From Chara braunii (taxonomy: Eukaryota; Streptophyta; Charophyceae; Charales; Characeae), in contig BFEA01000107.1 in assembly GCA_003427395.1 (NCBI GenBank), forward strand, positions 216,149 through 258,421: DNA of 42,273 bases. The letters are read 5' to 3'. Numbering within the stretch: position 1 is the stretch's first letter; each line of letters opens with the position of its first letter. Of this stretch, positions 30,817-40,439 are shown one piece after another. The translations under genes and the position numbers were made by a program. The notes below the pieces were generated by a model, which had not been told where the DNA came from, searched no databases, and saw nothing but the letters and a program-made list of their open reading frames with translations.

Positions 30817-31449
30817 TCCCCTTCTATTCGCAGCCAGGAGGTTGCGCTTGTGTGGGTTCCATTCTCGTCGTTTCATTTCTTTCTTTTTTCGGTAAGGTCG
30901 TGCAGTACAACTTTGCTAGGACGGGTTCGTTTGGGGTCTCTGACAGCAGAAAATAGGGTCCGGTCGCAGTCGCCCCTAAGACCGGTCGTAGGGCAGGTTA
31001 TCTTGTGAAGGTCGTTGCAATTTAGTATAGGGCGCCGTCCATTGTTTCCCTTTTGAGGGATATAGTTTTTTCCCGTTGCAAACTGGGGGCGGGCGATATG
31101 GGTCTGGGGGGGCGATTTGGATCTGGGTCGTTTCCGTTTTTGTTTTTTTTCTCTTCTGCTGCATCTTCCCAGAAATACAGTATCGAAGCATTCTGCTGTC
31201 TACTACGCCCGGCAGTGCCTCGTTGGCAGGGTTACTAAGAAAAGAAAAGAAAAGAAAAGAAAAAACGTACTGACTTTCGATAAAAAAAGAAGAAAAAACG
31301 GACTTACCTTTTTCCCGAGAGCTGTGGCTATCCAGGGCCTTGCTCCACTATTGACCAAATGTGCAACATGAGCATGAATCTCCTGTTAGAACACAGGTAG
31401 ATACACTGCTAGTAATTTACGGCTTGAAATGCCCTTTTTCCTGGCCGAG
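30816..31449. other. No gene recognised
   Basis: Short overlapping frames only. An AAAAG pentamer repeat lies at 31228-31262. Nothing resembles a domain or an element end. Confidence 0.45.
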
Positions 31450-31704
31450 TGTGGGGTGGTACAGCCCTCAGTAGCTTGCTATTAGTTTTTCGTTTTATTT
31501 TCTTTTTTTGGCATTCAGGAGGTCGTGGGTTCAATCCCCACGGCCGTCTGGGGCACTCTTGGTGCCATCCAACTGAGATAGTGAGCTGGGTCCTCCTAGT
31601 CGGTATCAGTAAGGTCTTCCGCCAACACGGGTGTGAGTGCGCATGTCATTGGGTTGCGTGTGTGGGAGATAGATAGATAGATATATAGATTAGATAGATA
31701 GATA

Positions 31705-31769
<65 letters not shown>
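31450..31769 (+). mobile_element. SINE-like element T with tRNA-type T-arm and microsatellite tail
   Basis: GTGGG-TTCAATC-CCCAC at 31525-31541 is a perfect 5-bp tRNA T-arm (B box). CAGTAGCTTGCT upstream could be a decayed A box. The two are separated by a T-rich stretch at about 31481-31509 that looks like an insertion into the anticodon region. The body runs to about 31665 and ends in GATA (31671-31707) and GA (31709-31769) repeats. It is not a functional tRNA gene, since no acceptor stem closes. Confidence 0.5.
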
Positions 31770-31770
<1 letters not shown>

Positions 31771-31773
<3 letters not shown>

Positions 31774-32285
31774 CCAGTTGATGTAGCTCGGTGGTTAGAG
31801 CACCGGTTGGAAATGCACATTGTGGTATGAGGTTGCGGGTTCAAAACTCAATTGCAGTCTTGCGCATTGACACCAGCAGGGCGTTAGAATGATGCACGGC
31901 TGGACACACATACCCTTGGGCTGACGCACGGTAAGCTTATACAGACACTGCCTGCGCACCACCCAAGTGGACTTAGTCCAGGTTGTTGTATGCTGGGTCT
32001 TGACTATGCATGGGCTGCTTGGCTTGGTCATTGCTGGTTCTGATATTCTTCCCTGTTCTGGCATATCATACATTGGCATCAATTCACAACGTAGCACATA
32101 TGGTAGGGCACTGCTGTCACATAACAAAGGGCATGGGTTCGAATCTGGCTAGAGGCTTTGGGGGCTTTCTTGCACAGATAGGGCCGCCATTCACACGACA
32201 GTACAACCCTATGTATACGGAATTCATCAGGGGCTTGGTGAGGGGTCCACACTACAACTGTGGCTGGTAGGAGCAGCACATACAC
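31771..32285 (+). mobile_element. SINE family S, copy S1 (two tRNA-like units)
   Basis: The first tRNA-like unit has an A box TAGCTCGGTGG (31784-31794), GTTAGAGCACCGG, and a B box GTTCAAAAC (31839-31847). A linker of about 240 bp is shared with S2 and S3. The second unit has TAGCACATATGGTAGGGCAC (from 32092) and a B box GTTCGAATC (32137-32145), reading like a degenerate tRNA from D-arm to T-arm. Pol III promoters of type 2 use such A and B boxes. Which box set, if any, was active cannot be told from sequence. Confidence 0.82.
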
Positions 32286-32326
32286 AACTGGGGTGGGCGA
32301 GGGTTCTCAAGGCTTCGCGCTTGTCC

Positions 32327-32940
32327 TTTTTTTTTTTTTTTTTCATAAAGTCCATGGTGTTGTAGAGGCCAGTCACTGTGTACACAGTGATCACCTGGAG
32401 CAGTAGGCCATGGGTGTCCTGGAATATGAGACCACCTCCCATCCCATCCTCACGTCAATACTCCGAGCGCAACCCCTATCCCACTATCCTACCTCAGTGT
32501 GACCAGCACTCAAGACCATTACCCTACCAATGGGCAGGTAACTTGGACTGAACAACAGTGATAGGCACCAGGGCTGATAGGTTGCCCAGCCCTGGTGGAA
32601 GGGGAATCGGACGAGCCTACTTGTCGAACGGGAACTTCGGACGCCAGGCCCAGACAATCTACTACAGGCCCCAAGAGACTCTGGGCCGTAGGTTTCAGAC
32701 AGGGTAGCACCCATTGAAGCAGTCTTACCGTCCTTCCCCTAGCTTACCCAAGGCCAGGCGGAACTCGGACTGGCCTGAGTGACCTGTACCCCTACCCTTA
32801 CCCCAGTGTCTAAGCCTTATATATAGCCACTTGACAGTTCTACCCGAATATCAGTAGGAACTCCGGTGGCCCATACCTGTCCCTACCGCAGATACTAGAC
32901 CCCACCCAGTGACTAGACCCCCCCAGTGTGATAGTTGTGT
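32327..32940 (-). mobile_element. Retroposon family R, copy R4 (longest, about 610 bp)
   Basis: Read on the minus strand it starts near TAGTCACTGGGTGGGG, carries a TATATATAAGG motif (about 32816-32826 on +), then the core shared with R2 (CTGGGCCTGGCGTCCGAAGT and others), CTGGCCTCTACAACACCATG and a poly-A tail (poly-T at 32327-32344 on +). The tail shows it was copied through RNA. I see no A or B boxes and no coding region. Confidence 0.75.
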
Positions 32941-33541
32941 AGTTCGAAATGTATGTGTATACCCGAAGGCTGTGTATGCTTCGTGTATCTATGTATGAAG
33001 ATGTACAGACAGCACTATTTGTGGAAACTTGTGTATGTAGGCCGTAGGCCATGTATAATTCGCAACCTATGTATATGCCCGAAGGCTGTGTGTGCTCTGT
33101 GAATCAATGTATCGAGATGTATAGGCAGCATCATGTGTGTATATCGAAGAGAGAACGGGGTAAGCTGGACAAGGACCCCCCCAAGATCCGAGCCAAGCTC
33201 GAACCCGTGACCTTGAAACATGTAATCGTATGACTCTACCATGTGAACGCTAGTGGAAATGGCATGCCAGACTGGGGAGATCAACAGAACACCCAAGACC
33301 AACACCCGCAAGCAACCCATGTGAAACCCAGAACCAACATACAACACCATGAACAACCCTTGGGTGGTGCGCAGGCAGTGTCTGTAATAGTACCATGCGT
33401 CAGCCCAAGGGAGTGTGTCCAGCCGTGTGTCAATCTAACATCCTGCCGGTGTCCATGCGCAAGGTTGCAATTGAGTTTTGAACCCGCAACCTCATACCAC
33501 AATGCTCATTTCCAACCGGTGCTCTAACCACTGAGCCACAT
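32941..33541 (-). mobile_element. SINE family S, copy S3 (two tRNA-like units)
   Basis: On the minus strand the head (TGTGGCTCAGTGGTTAGAGC, B box GTTCAAAAC near 33475-33483) and a second unit (CATGGTAGAGTC, GGGTTCGAGC near 33190-33245) match S1 and S2. The tail has an extra duplication of about 115 bp (CCCGAAGGCTGTGT at 32961 and 33078 on +). Confidence 0.8.
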
Positions 33542-33547
33542 GCCCAG

Positions 33548-33890
33548 CCTTGGTATCTAGAACCATGAACTCGTAGATATCACACAGATAGCACATACAC
33601 ATGACAGGGGCTGGCTGTGGCTTTCAGGGCTTCGCGCTTGGCCTTGTCCCGCCTCGGTATCTGACATCTGTAGAAAGGAAATATACACATACACGACTGG
33701 GGTGGGCAGGGGTTCTGAAGGCTTCACGCTTGTCCTTGCCCAACCTTGGTATCTAGAACCATGAACACATAGATATCACACAGATAGCACATACACATGA
33801 CTGGGGGTGGCTGGGGCTTTCAAGGCTTCGCGCTTGGCCTTGTCCCACCTCGGTATCTGACATCTGTAGAAAGGAATGAAATGCCTGAGT
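33548..33890. repeat. 196-bp tandem repeat built of about 98-bp half-units
   Basis: CCTTGGTATCTAGAACCATG occurs at 33548 and 33744. Each unit contains two related halves around GGCTTCRCGCTTGNCCTTG. Further single halves sit at about 32308 and 34050, so the motif is dispersed across R and S elements. Confidence 0.85.
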
Positions 33891-33959
33891 AAGGATACAT
33901 AGATAAGATACAGATAACGAAAAAAATAACATGCCAGAATGGGGGTTGGTAGATGAAGT

Positions 33960-34335
33960 AGACATAATGCTTGAGCCTGGCGCCCGATGTACCCAAGTAA
34001 CGTGGCTTGCTTGACTGTGCCTCAACTGGGGCTGGGTGGGGCTTTCAAGGCTTCGCACTTGCCCCTGCCTAGCCCCGGTGCCTAGAACTACTGTCTGGTC
34101 CAAGTCGCCCTCTGAAATAGGATGGTGATAGTCCTGAGTACTCAACACTGAGGTAGGATAGTAGGATAGGGGTGCGCTAGGAGAATTGCCGAGAAGGATG
34201 GGTAGGGAAAGTGGTTTTATGGAGCATAAGGGACTGTCAGGACTACCAATAGCTGTGTCAGTAACCCCGTGTGTCTGGAGTCTGGCTTCTACAACAACCT
34301 GGGATTTTCTATAAAAAAAAGAAAAAAGAAAAGTG
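33960..34335 (+). mobile_element. Retroposon family R, copy R5
   Basis: GAGCCTGGCGCCCGATGTACC, GGTGATAGTCCTGAGT, ACACTGAGGTAGGATAG and GGCTTCTACAACAACCTGGG match R4 in order. It ends in an A-rich tail (34313-34332). A 98-bp half-unit (GGCTTCGCACTTG) is inserted in its middle at about 34047-34075. The 205-aa minus frame over it is incidental. Confidence 0.7.
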
Positions 34336-34426
34336 GTGTGTGGGAGAGTGTTGGCTTTGGACACTACCATCCAGAAGGCTACCCATCCCCCACTTCATAA
34401 GACCTTTGCCAAACTTACTGTCTAGA

Positions 34427-34440
34427 ACATAAAGCATGCT
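34427..34440. repeat. LINE C target site duplication, left
   Basis: ACATAAAGCATGCT is repeated at 39404-39417 immediately after the LINE C A-rich tail. A fifteenth base (A) is ambiguous with the tail. Confidence 0.93.
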
Positions 34441-37400
34441 CTCACGCTTTATGGCGACGCTGAAACTGAAGGATGCATATAGAATTCTGCACCCCGCCAA
34501 ACGTGCATACACTTGTGTTAGATCAAAAGGGCCAGCAGGCACATCCAATTCCAGAATTGGCTTTTTTCTTATTTCCGAGGAACTTATAGCCTTATAGGAA
34601 CTCTACTGGTAGCGGACATTATGCCATCTAGTGCCTGCAAGTCCTTCGATCATCGAGGGATCGTTATGGGCCTCTCATTTCATACTCAAATTCAAAGAGG
34701 TCCGAGTTTTTATAAGTTCAATGTCTCGTTGCTGAAACTCCCCGCCCTCAAAGATCTGGTACTGGGTATCGAACCCGGAACAAGCTGCCTCCAAAGTGGA
34801 ATGGTTCAATGAAGGAGTGACAAACTTGAGGGACAGAGCAAAGAAGTTCTCGATTGCTTATGCTCGAGAACGCAAGGCAATATTAGACAAACTGCTAAAC
34901 AAATTGGAAGCCTGGGACAACAAACTACAAACTGACCCGCTGGACGACACAACCTATCATGAGTTACAAGCGGTGAGGGATCATCTGCAGTCCTACCTTG
35001 ACACACAGGCCGAAGCGTGGCGCATCCATGCACGAGTACGCCGACAAGACACGGAGGGAACGATGGCAAATCCCTTTTTTAGGAAGGCTCAAGCCAGAGC
35101 GAGACAAACAATTGTTTCCTTGCTGCACCACCCCTTTGATCACTCTTTGCCGGTGACAAATAACGCATACGTGATCGTGGATTATGCTGCCCAATTTTAC
35201 CGAAAACTGTATACCTCAGAGTCGAAGCAATGGGGGGAACAACATCTAGCCGAAGCCCGGGAAACAATGCTTCGACGTCTCCCAGCAATGCTTTCATCAA
35301 CCCAACGTCAGCAGTTGGAACAACCTCTATCTATAGATGAGATTCTGGAAGCCCTGAAGGGGATGGACGATGAAAAAACACCGGGCCTCGACTCCTTTCC
35401 AAAAGAATTTTGGTTGGAATATTGTGACATATTCCAAAATAGCATCGCATCCTACGTACACGCAGTGCAGAGGGAAGGGACATTTGGGAGACTGATTAGC
35501 CAAGGAGTCACCACACTCATCTACAAGAAAAGGGACAAAGCAGACGTCAGAAACTACCGCCCGATTACACTTCTCCCTCTCCCATACAAAATGGTGTCCA
35601 AGGCCCTCACTAACAGACTCCTTCCACACATGAACCACCTGGTCTTCCAAGATCAGACTGGATTTATGCCACAAAGAAACATCCAGGACAATGTTCTGTT
35701 AGTGAATGAGACCATCAAGTACGCCAGACAACACAGTAAGGAAGTTGTTGTTCTCTTCATAGACTTTGAGAAGACCTATGATCACGTGGACTGGGATCTC
35801 CTAGATTGTTGTCTAGATAAAATGAATTTTGGAGAGGGATTCCGGTCGTGGGTATCCATCATGCACAGGTCCGCTGCCATAAATATTATGGTTAATGGCC
35901 ACCTGTCTCCTCCATTCGCTCTACAACGATCGGTTAGGCAAGGAGACCCCGTTGCCCCCCTCCTCTTCGTGCTGGTAATGGAGGCATTGGCAGCAATGAT
36001 CAGAGTCAACCCACATACACAGCGTATAGACATCCCGGAGCTGCCCCCACATATGGTGTCGGTAACCTCCCTATTTGTCGATGACCTCACAGTCCTCATT
36101 CGAGCTACAACCGCTTCTATTCAAGTGCTAATAGAAACTATTCAAATTTCCGCGGTTGCAGCAGACATGAAGGTGAACTGGGGGATGAAGACTGAGGGCT
36201 GGTGGTTGTCCCCACAAGACACCCACCCGCCGCAGCAGCTGCCAATTAATTGGCACCCGAAGGAAGAAGCTATTCGAATACTTGGGATTCGTCTGACGGC
36301 CACAGACCCTCCCTCAGATCATGGGCAGAGTCTGATCCAAACAACACTTCAAAGTTGACCAAATGGGGTGGCCTCCACACTTCACTGGTGGGTAGGGCGC
36401 TTGCGATAAACAATGTCACCCTCGCCATGATTTGGTATAAAATGGTCTTTTGGGAAATCTCGAAAAACCAGCTTAAACACTTGCGAGCAGCACTGTCAGC
36501 CTACCTGTGGAGAAATGATCACAAGTTAACGAGATGTTTAAAAAGGGTGGGCAGGAAGTATGTATCCCAGCCAAAGAGAGTGGGTGGATTGGGCATTTTA
36601 GATCCGGGTGATGAAATTAAAGCCCTCCTGTTTAAAGTCATCATCCGCCTACTACTTGCAAACGACATCCTATGACTCCCACCGACTTATATACAACTGG
36701 CGAATCTGGCCCCTCCCTCCCGCTATGACACTTCGGTCCACCCCCTCACGTGGTTTACAAATGCAGCATGGTCCATCCCGAATCCTCCACGCCAGAAAAG
36801 GGTCGGAACGGCTAGAAACAGGGTGAGATGGGACCTCAAACAGGACCCTATGTGGATCACAATGCTGAATCTCTGGAGGCAGATGAGGCCGTCCAAGAAG
36901 GCGTCGCCGCTGAGATGGCAAGAGATATGGCGGCAACCTTTGTTCGGAAACCCGGACATATGCGATGAAACTGGATCCCCCCTCTCTCTGCAGACCGGCT
37001 CGCACTGGCTTACATGGGCGAAAAATGGCCTTTTCGTAGTAGGGGATCTTTGAGACAGTCAGAGAGGCACCTGGAACACGGTAGAACAGTTGCGACAAAA
37101 GCTAAGACATATTAAGGAAAGTCAGGAGAAGTTGGGCCTCATCCACTGCGTAGTTCCGCCCGCTTGGGTGGCGGCCCTGGAAGATGGACCAACAGTGCGC
37201 TGCCAAGACTGGGTTACAAGGATTACCGATAATCCGATCCCTATGACCATCTTCAGAGTTGGCCACAACACCGACCATGGAGTGTAGTTGAAGGCCTATG
37301 CACCAGATATGTCATGAGCGCGCTGGGCTTCGCTGAAAAGGGACCATGATTTGGACTGCATACTCCCACTAGAAGAACTATCCAGGATAAGAGTCGTCGG

Positions 37401-38632
37401 GACTGAGGACTTAGGCTATTTTGCTTATGAAATGACTACCTCGGTGTGTGCACTCCCATTCGACCCTGAAGAGTGGGAGTGGAAAGGCTGCAAACCGACA
37501 CAAATTTGGCAACACACGGTGAGAGGAGGCTATAAACAAGCGCACAAAATGCACAACTCCACGATGGTGGTGCAAAAGAGTTGGAGGAGGGATTCACCAC
37601 TGCAAGATAGGGACCTGTGCCACATTCCTTGGCCCACCTATGCACACATAATGCCGACATCTCATAGAACCCTGCAGTGGCAGATAACACACCGCTGTCT
37701 CCCGACGCCATATTAAATAACCGCACGGACTAAGCTGGAACAGGCAGAAGTCATGTCCCCCATTTGTTCTTTCTGCGGGGAAGGCGCGCAACACAGACGT
37801 GCAGATCTGGAACACTGTCTGTTGGCGTGCCCAATGGCACTGCATATGTGGCAATGGTGGGATGCGATGTGGCATGAGCTCACTGCAGCGCCCTTCCAAT
37901 GGAATATGACCCTCATCCTATTAGGCAACAGGAAAAACTTCCCGCCCACTTGGTCGCTCTTCAGGCGAACCTCTTTAAATACATGAGGCTTGCCTTCCTT
38001 ATGGTAATATGGAGAATGCGGTGCTCAGCATAACGCAAAGAAGGCAACTTCGGCTTCCATCAAGCCAAACAAAAACTGCTCGAAGTGATCAGAGCAAATT
38101 TGCTGAGAGCTAGCCAAAAGTTAGTAAAAAAGGTGGGGGCAACTCAAGACAGGGAGGGCAAATATCGAGCGATCAGGGCCTTTACACAAACATGGTTAAC
38201 CCCAACCGTAAAATCACAGACGTACAACCCGAAGGCGGTCTGGTGTGGAAGAACTGGGCCGCGGAGGACCACCGGTGGACTTACAAACCGCCGAACTGCT
38301 TCCTGACACCTCTTCCCGGATACCCGGACCGAGCACTGGATGAAGTACCACTTAGCAATAACGACTGGGCTTTATCCCAGGACTGCGGGGACTGTCCCTC
38401 TCCATCACCGTCTATGCAATCCCCCCCTCCCTCGTCCTATCCCCCTCCTCCCCCCCCCCCCCCCCCCCCCCCCTTGCCCTCCCCCCCCGCTCCCGCACCT
38501 CCCGCACCACCCCCTCCACCCCCTTCACAGTCCCCCCCTATGCCGTCCCAGCCGCCCCCTTCTGTCCCGTCGCCGCCTCCCTACCTTCCCTCCGCTCTGT
38601 CCCCTCCCCTGTTCTCTCAAGCAGCTCTGTGA
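34441..38632 (+). pseudogene. LINE C ORF2 (endonuclease remnant, reverse transcriptase, zf-RVT), disrupted
   Basis: KDAYRILHPAKRAYTC at about 34465-34512 and FDHRGIV...YKFNVSLLKLP at about 34646-34748 are the endonuclease C-terminal part. The longest intact piece is frame 2 to the stop at 36356: IWYWVSNPEQAASKVEWF, then a reverse transcriptase with NYRPITLLPLPYKMVSKALT, TGFMPQRNIQDNVLL, FIDFEKTYDHVDW, RQGDPVAPL and FVDD (about 36073). The two aspartates are kept; Val replaces the usual Ala. A frameshift near 36300-36345 moves to frame 1, which holds WYKMVFWEISKNQLKHLR and a zf-RVT finger CSFC...LEHCLLAC (about 37765-37830). Stops include 36673, 37051, 37285 and 37714. Further shifts lead through 38085-38190 to a proline-rich end at 38632. 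Confidence 0.9.
38388..38630 (+). other. Proline-rich C-terminal extension of LINE C ORF2
   Basis: After DCGDCPSPSPS the frame encodes about 75 residues of mostly Pro, Ser and Ala, including a run of C at about 38451-38473, and closes with LFSQAAL and a stop. Copies A and B have no such tail. Two alternative frames are also Pro-rich, so C-tract slippage could have created or altered it. Confidence 0.5.
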
Positions 38633-39403
38633 ATGGCCAGCCAGCCTGAGACTACAACTGTGCACCACTACAACTGTACACCGCTAATCTGTCAGATTGG
38701 CTATTAATGGAAATGCCGGCCTGTCTTCCAGAGTAGGGGCTGGGAGAGCCGTGGTCCAGCTGACACCATATACACAACAATGGACCAAGAGGTCTGTTCA
38801 ATCAAACTAAAGGTGCAAGGATCAGATTGCGCATTGCTCCCCTGTTGACGCAGGTGCAAGGATCAGATTGCGGCACGCAGAACTTATGAGAAAGGCAGAG
38901 GTTTCAGGGGTCTGAAAGATCCTCTAGGCATAGATGCTGTACTTGTGAATAATGGAGGGTAGCTGGATACCGAGGTTCATGATTGTGGAAAACGCGGGAT
39001 TTGATGACGGTACAAGGTTTAACAGGGGGTTGCAGTCACCAAGGGTAGGAGTTTAGCTACTACTGCCAGGACGTGCGTAGACATTGAAGCACGGCGGACA
39101 CTATCCTGGGTGGGGCTAGGTCAGTGGGAAGTAGGAGCTTTGCAAATTGGAAGGGTAACATAGGCAGCCCCGGGGGAGAGAAGGAAGCTCGGGAACAACA
39201 ACTCTAATGGCCATATGCCCAACAAACACTGTGCCACAAAGATGTATCCAAGAGGACGCTGGACGGTTGGACCCGATTTCCAGCAGGTGCTGCTCCCCAC
39301 CAATAGATGGAGCCTCACTGACGGTGCTAGATGTGTCTGCTCTTATCAGCACACATAGCATCCGATCGGGTTGAATTTATAAAAAAAAAAACAAAAAAAA
39401 AAA
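38633..39403 (+). other. LINE C 3' untranslated region, family tail and A-rich tail
   Basis: A direct repeat GTGCAAGGATCAGATTGCG occurs at 38813 and 38853. Conserved tail elements are GGTTGGACCCGATTTCCAG (about 39265) and CACCAATAGATGGAGCCTC (from 39298), then the hairpin at 39326-39359 and the A-rich tail. Confidence 0.85.
39326..39359 (+). promoter_or_regulatory. 3'-tail stem-loop of LINE C
   Basis: GCTAGATGTGT pairs with ACACATAGC with a 2-nt bulge (GA). The loop contains TGCTCTTATC. Compared with copy A, the stem bases change on both arms. Confidence 0.7.
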
Positions 39404-39417
39404 ACATAAAGCATGCT
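39404..39417. repeat. LINE C target site duplication, right
   Basis: This is an exact copy of 34427-34440 after the LINE C tail. Confidence 0.93.
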
Positions 39418-40439
39418 ACCCAAAAGGCTGCATCCCGGCGTCAAACGCGGTATAACAGTTCTGGTGCGCACCAGTCCCGGCAAGCATGATAAAAAGCAAT
39501 CAGTAGTGAACAACAGTGAACAGAGTCCATGTCCCATTCTACTTCATGTACAAGGAGACGTCGGTAGGAAGCGACCAGGAGACTCCCATTGGTACCCAGT
39601 CACCACTTCCCCCACCGCAGACCCACTCCATTCAATTAAATGGACAACAATAGTTTCTTGCCAGCTCCCTATTAGTTGTGTTTTTTTTTTTCCTTTTTTT
39701 TTTCGCCCCCGCTACCGATTAGTTGTGTTTAAGTCTAAGGGTTTGTATCCTTTCCCTTTCTCAGCTATGTGGTGCAGAAGCAGTGGTTAACCCACAACAT
39801 TAACAGGGACTCGGCCTATCGGACCGAAATGGCTGGCAGCACCCTGCAAAAAGAAACAACGTTCTGCCTGCATTGGTTCAGTGTTTTTGGAGTGCAGCAT
39901 TAATCCAGGTTGAGAAACAGAGGCTTGGAGGGACTGGTGGCTTAAGAGAGTCTGCACTCTAAAATGTTTTGCATTTGCAGTTGTATCGGGAGTGATTCAG
40001 GGTGAGCCACGTACCAGTGTGGCATGGGGTCGGCATAGGCAAAGCGCCAGGGATGGATCCTGACAGATGAGGTGGATGGGAAGGGGAGGGAGAGAGGGAC
40101 CTGGGACAAGCAGGATACAAACAGAGGGCGCATCCGGGCAGCTCGAGCATGACGACAACACGTCCGAGCGGTCAACATGATCCCAAAGGGTAACAAGCTG
40201 GAGAGGTAACTGGGAGGGTCAGCGCTCTTAACGTTAAGCGGCAACTGGCTAGTGAGACTCCTTCCCTCTTCCTCTCCACTAGCCCATCCTCTCCCTCCCA
40301 TACCCCGGTGCAGAATCAGTCCTACCAACTATATGGTGTTGCCACTAGTGTGACACTATCCAATCCTAGTAGGTGCTAGGAATTCCATCCAAATGATGCA
40401 AGAAGCAGGGCACAAAAGCAGATTCCATGTTTTTTTATA
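39418..40439. other. Intergenic, no gene recognised
   Basis: It holds a perfect 14-bp palindrome CTGGTGCGCACCAG (39461-39474) and a miniature retro-insertion (39671-39730). Short frames on both strands (for example 39413-39790 plus and 39942-40328 minus) lack domains. Confidence 0.5.
39671..39730 (-). mobile_element. Miniature retro-insertion: poly-A plus 14 bp with 13-bp TSD
   Basis: ATTAGTTGTGTTT is repeated at 39671-39683 and 39718-39730. Between the copies are 34 bp: T runs followed by CGCCCCCGCTACCG. On the minus strand this reads as 14 bp of unique sequence plus a poly-A tail, the expected product of an extremely 5'-truncated retroposition. Confidence 0.6.

Larger units (their letters stand above)
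34441..39403 (+). mobile_element. LINE copy C, L1-type retrotransposon (5'-truncated, 4.96 kb)
   Basis: It is bounded by a 14-bp target site duplication and an A-rich tail (39381-39403, interrupted by one C). The 5' end falls inside the endonuclease, so ORF1 and the catalytic N-terminal part of the endonuclease are missing. Protein similarity to copy A is clear, but C is a distinct subfamily: it has a different ORF2 C-terminus and a diverged 3' region that still ends in the shared tail and hairpin. Confidence 0.93.

Noticed and set aside
31784-31851. Possible tRNA gene
   Set aside because: A and B boxes are good, but no acceptor stem closes. The same sequence recurs in two other copies with long shared 3' extensions, so it is a SINE head.
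33753-34370. 205-aa minus-strand protein
   Set aside because: It covers the antisense of retroposon R5 and a tandem repeat; other R copies are not open in this frame.
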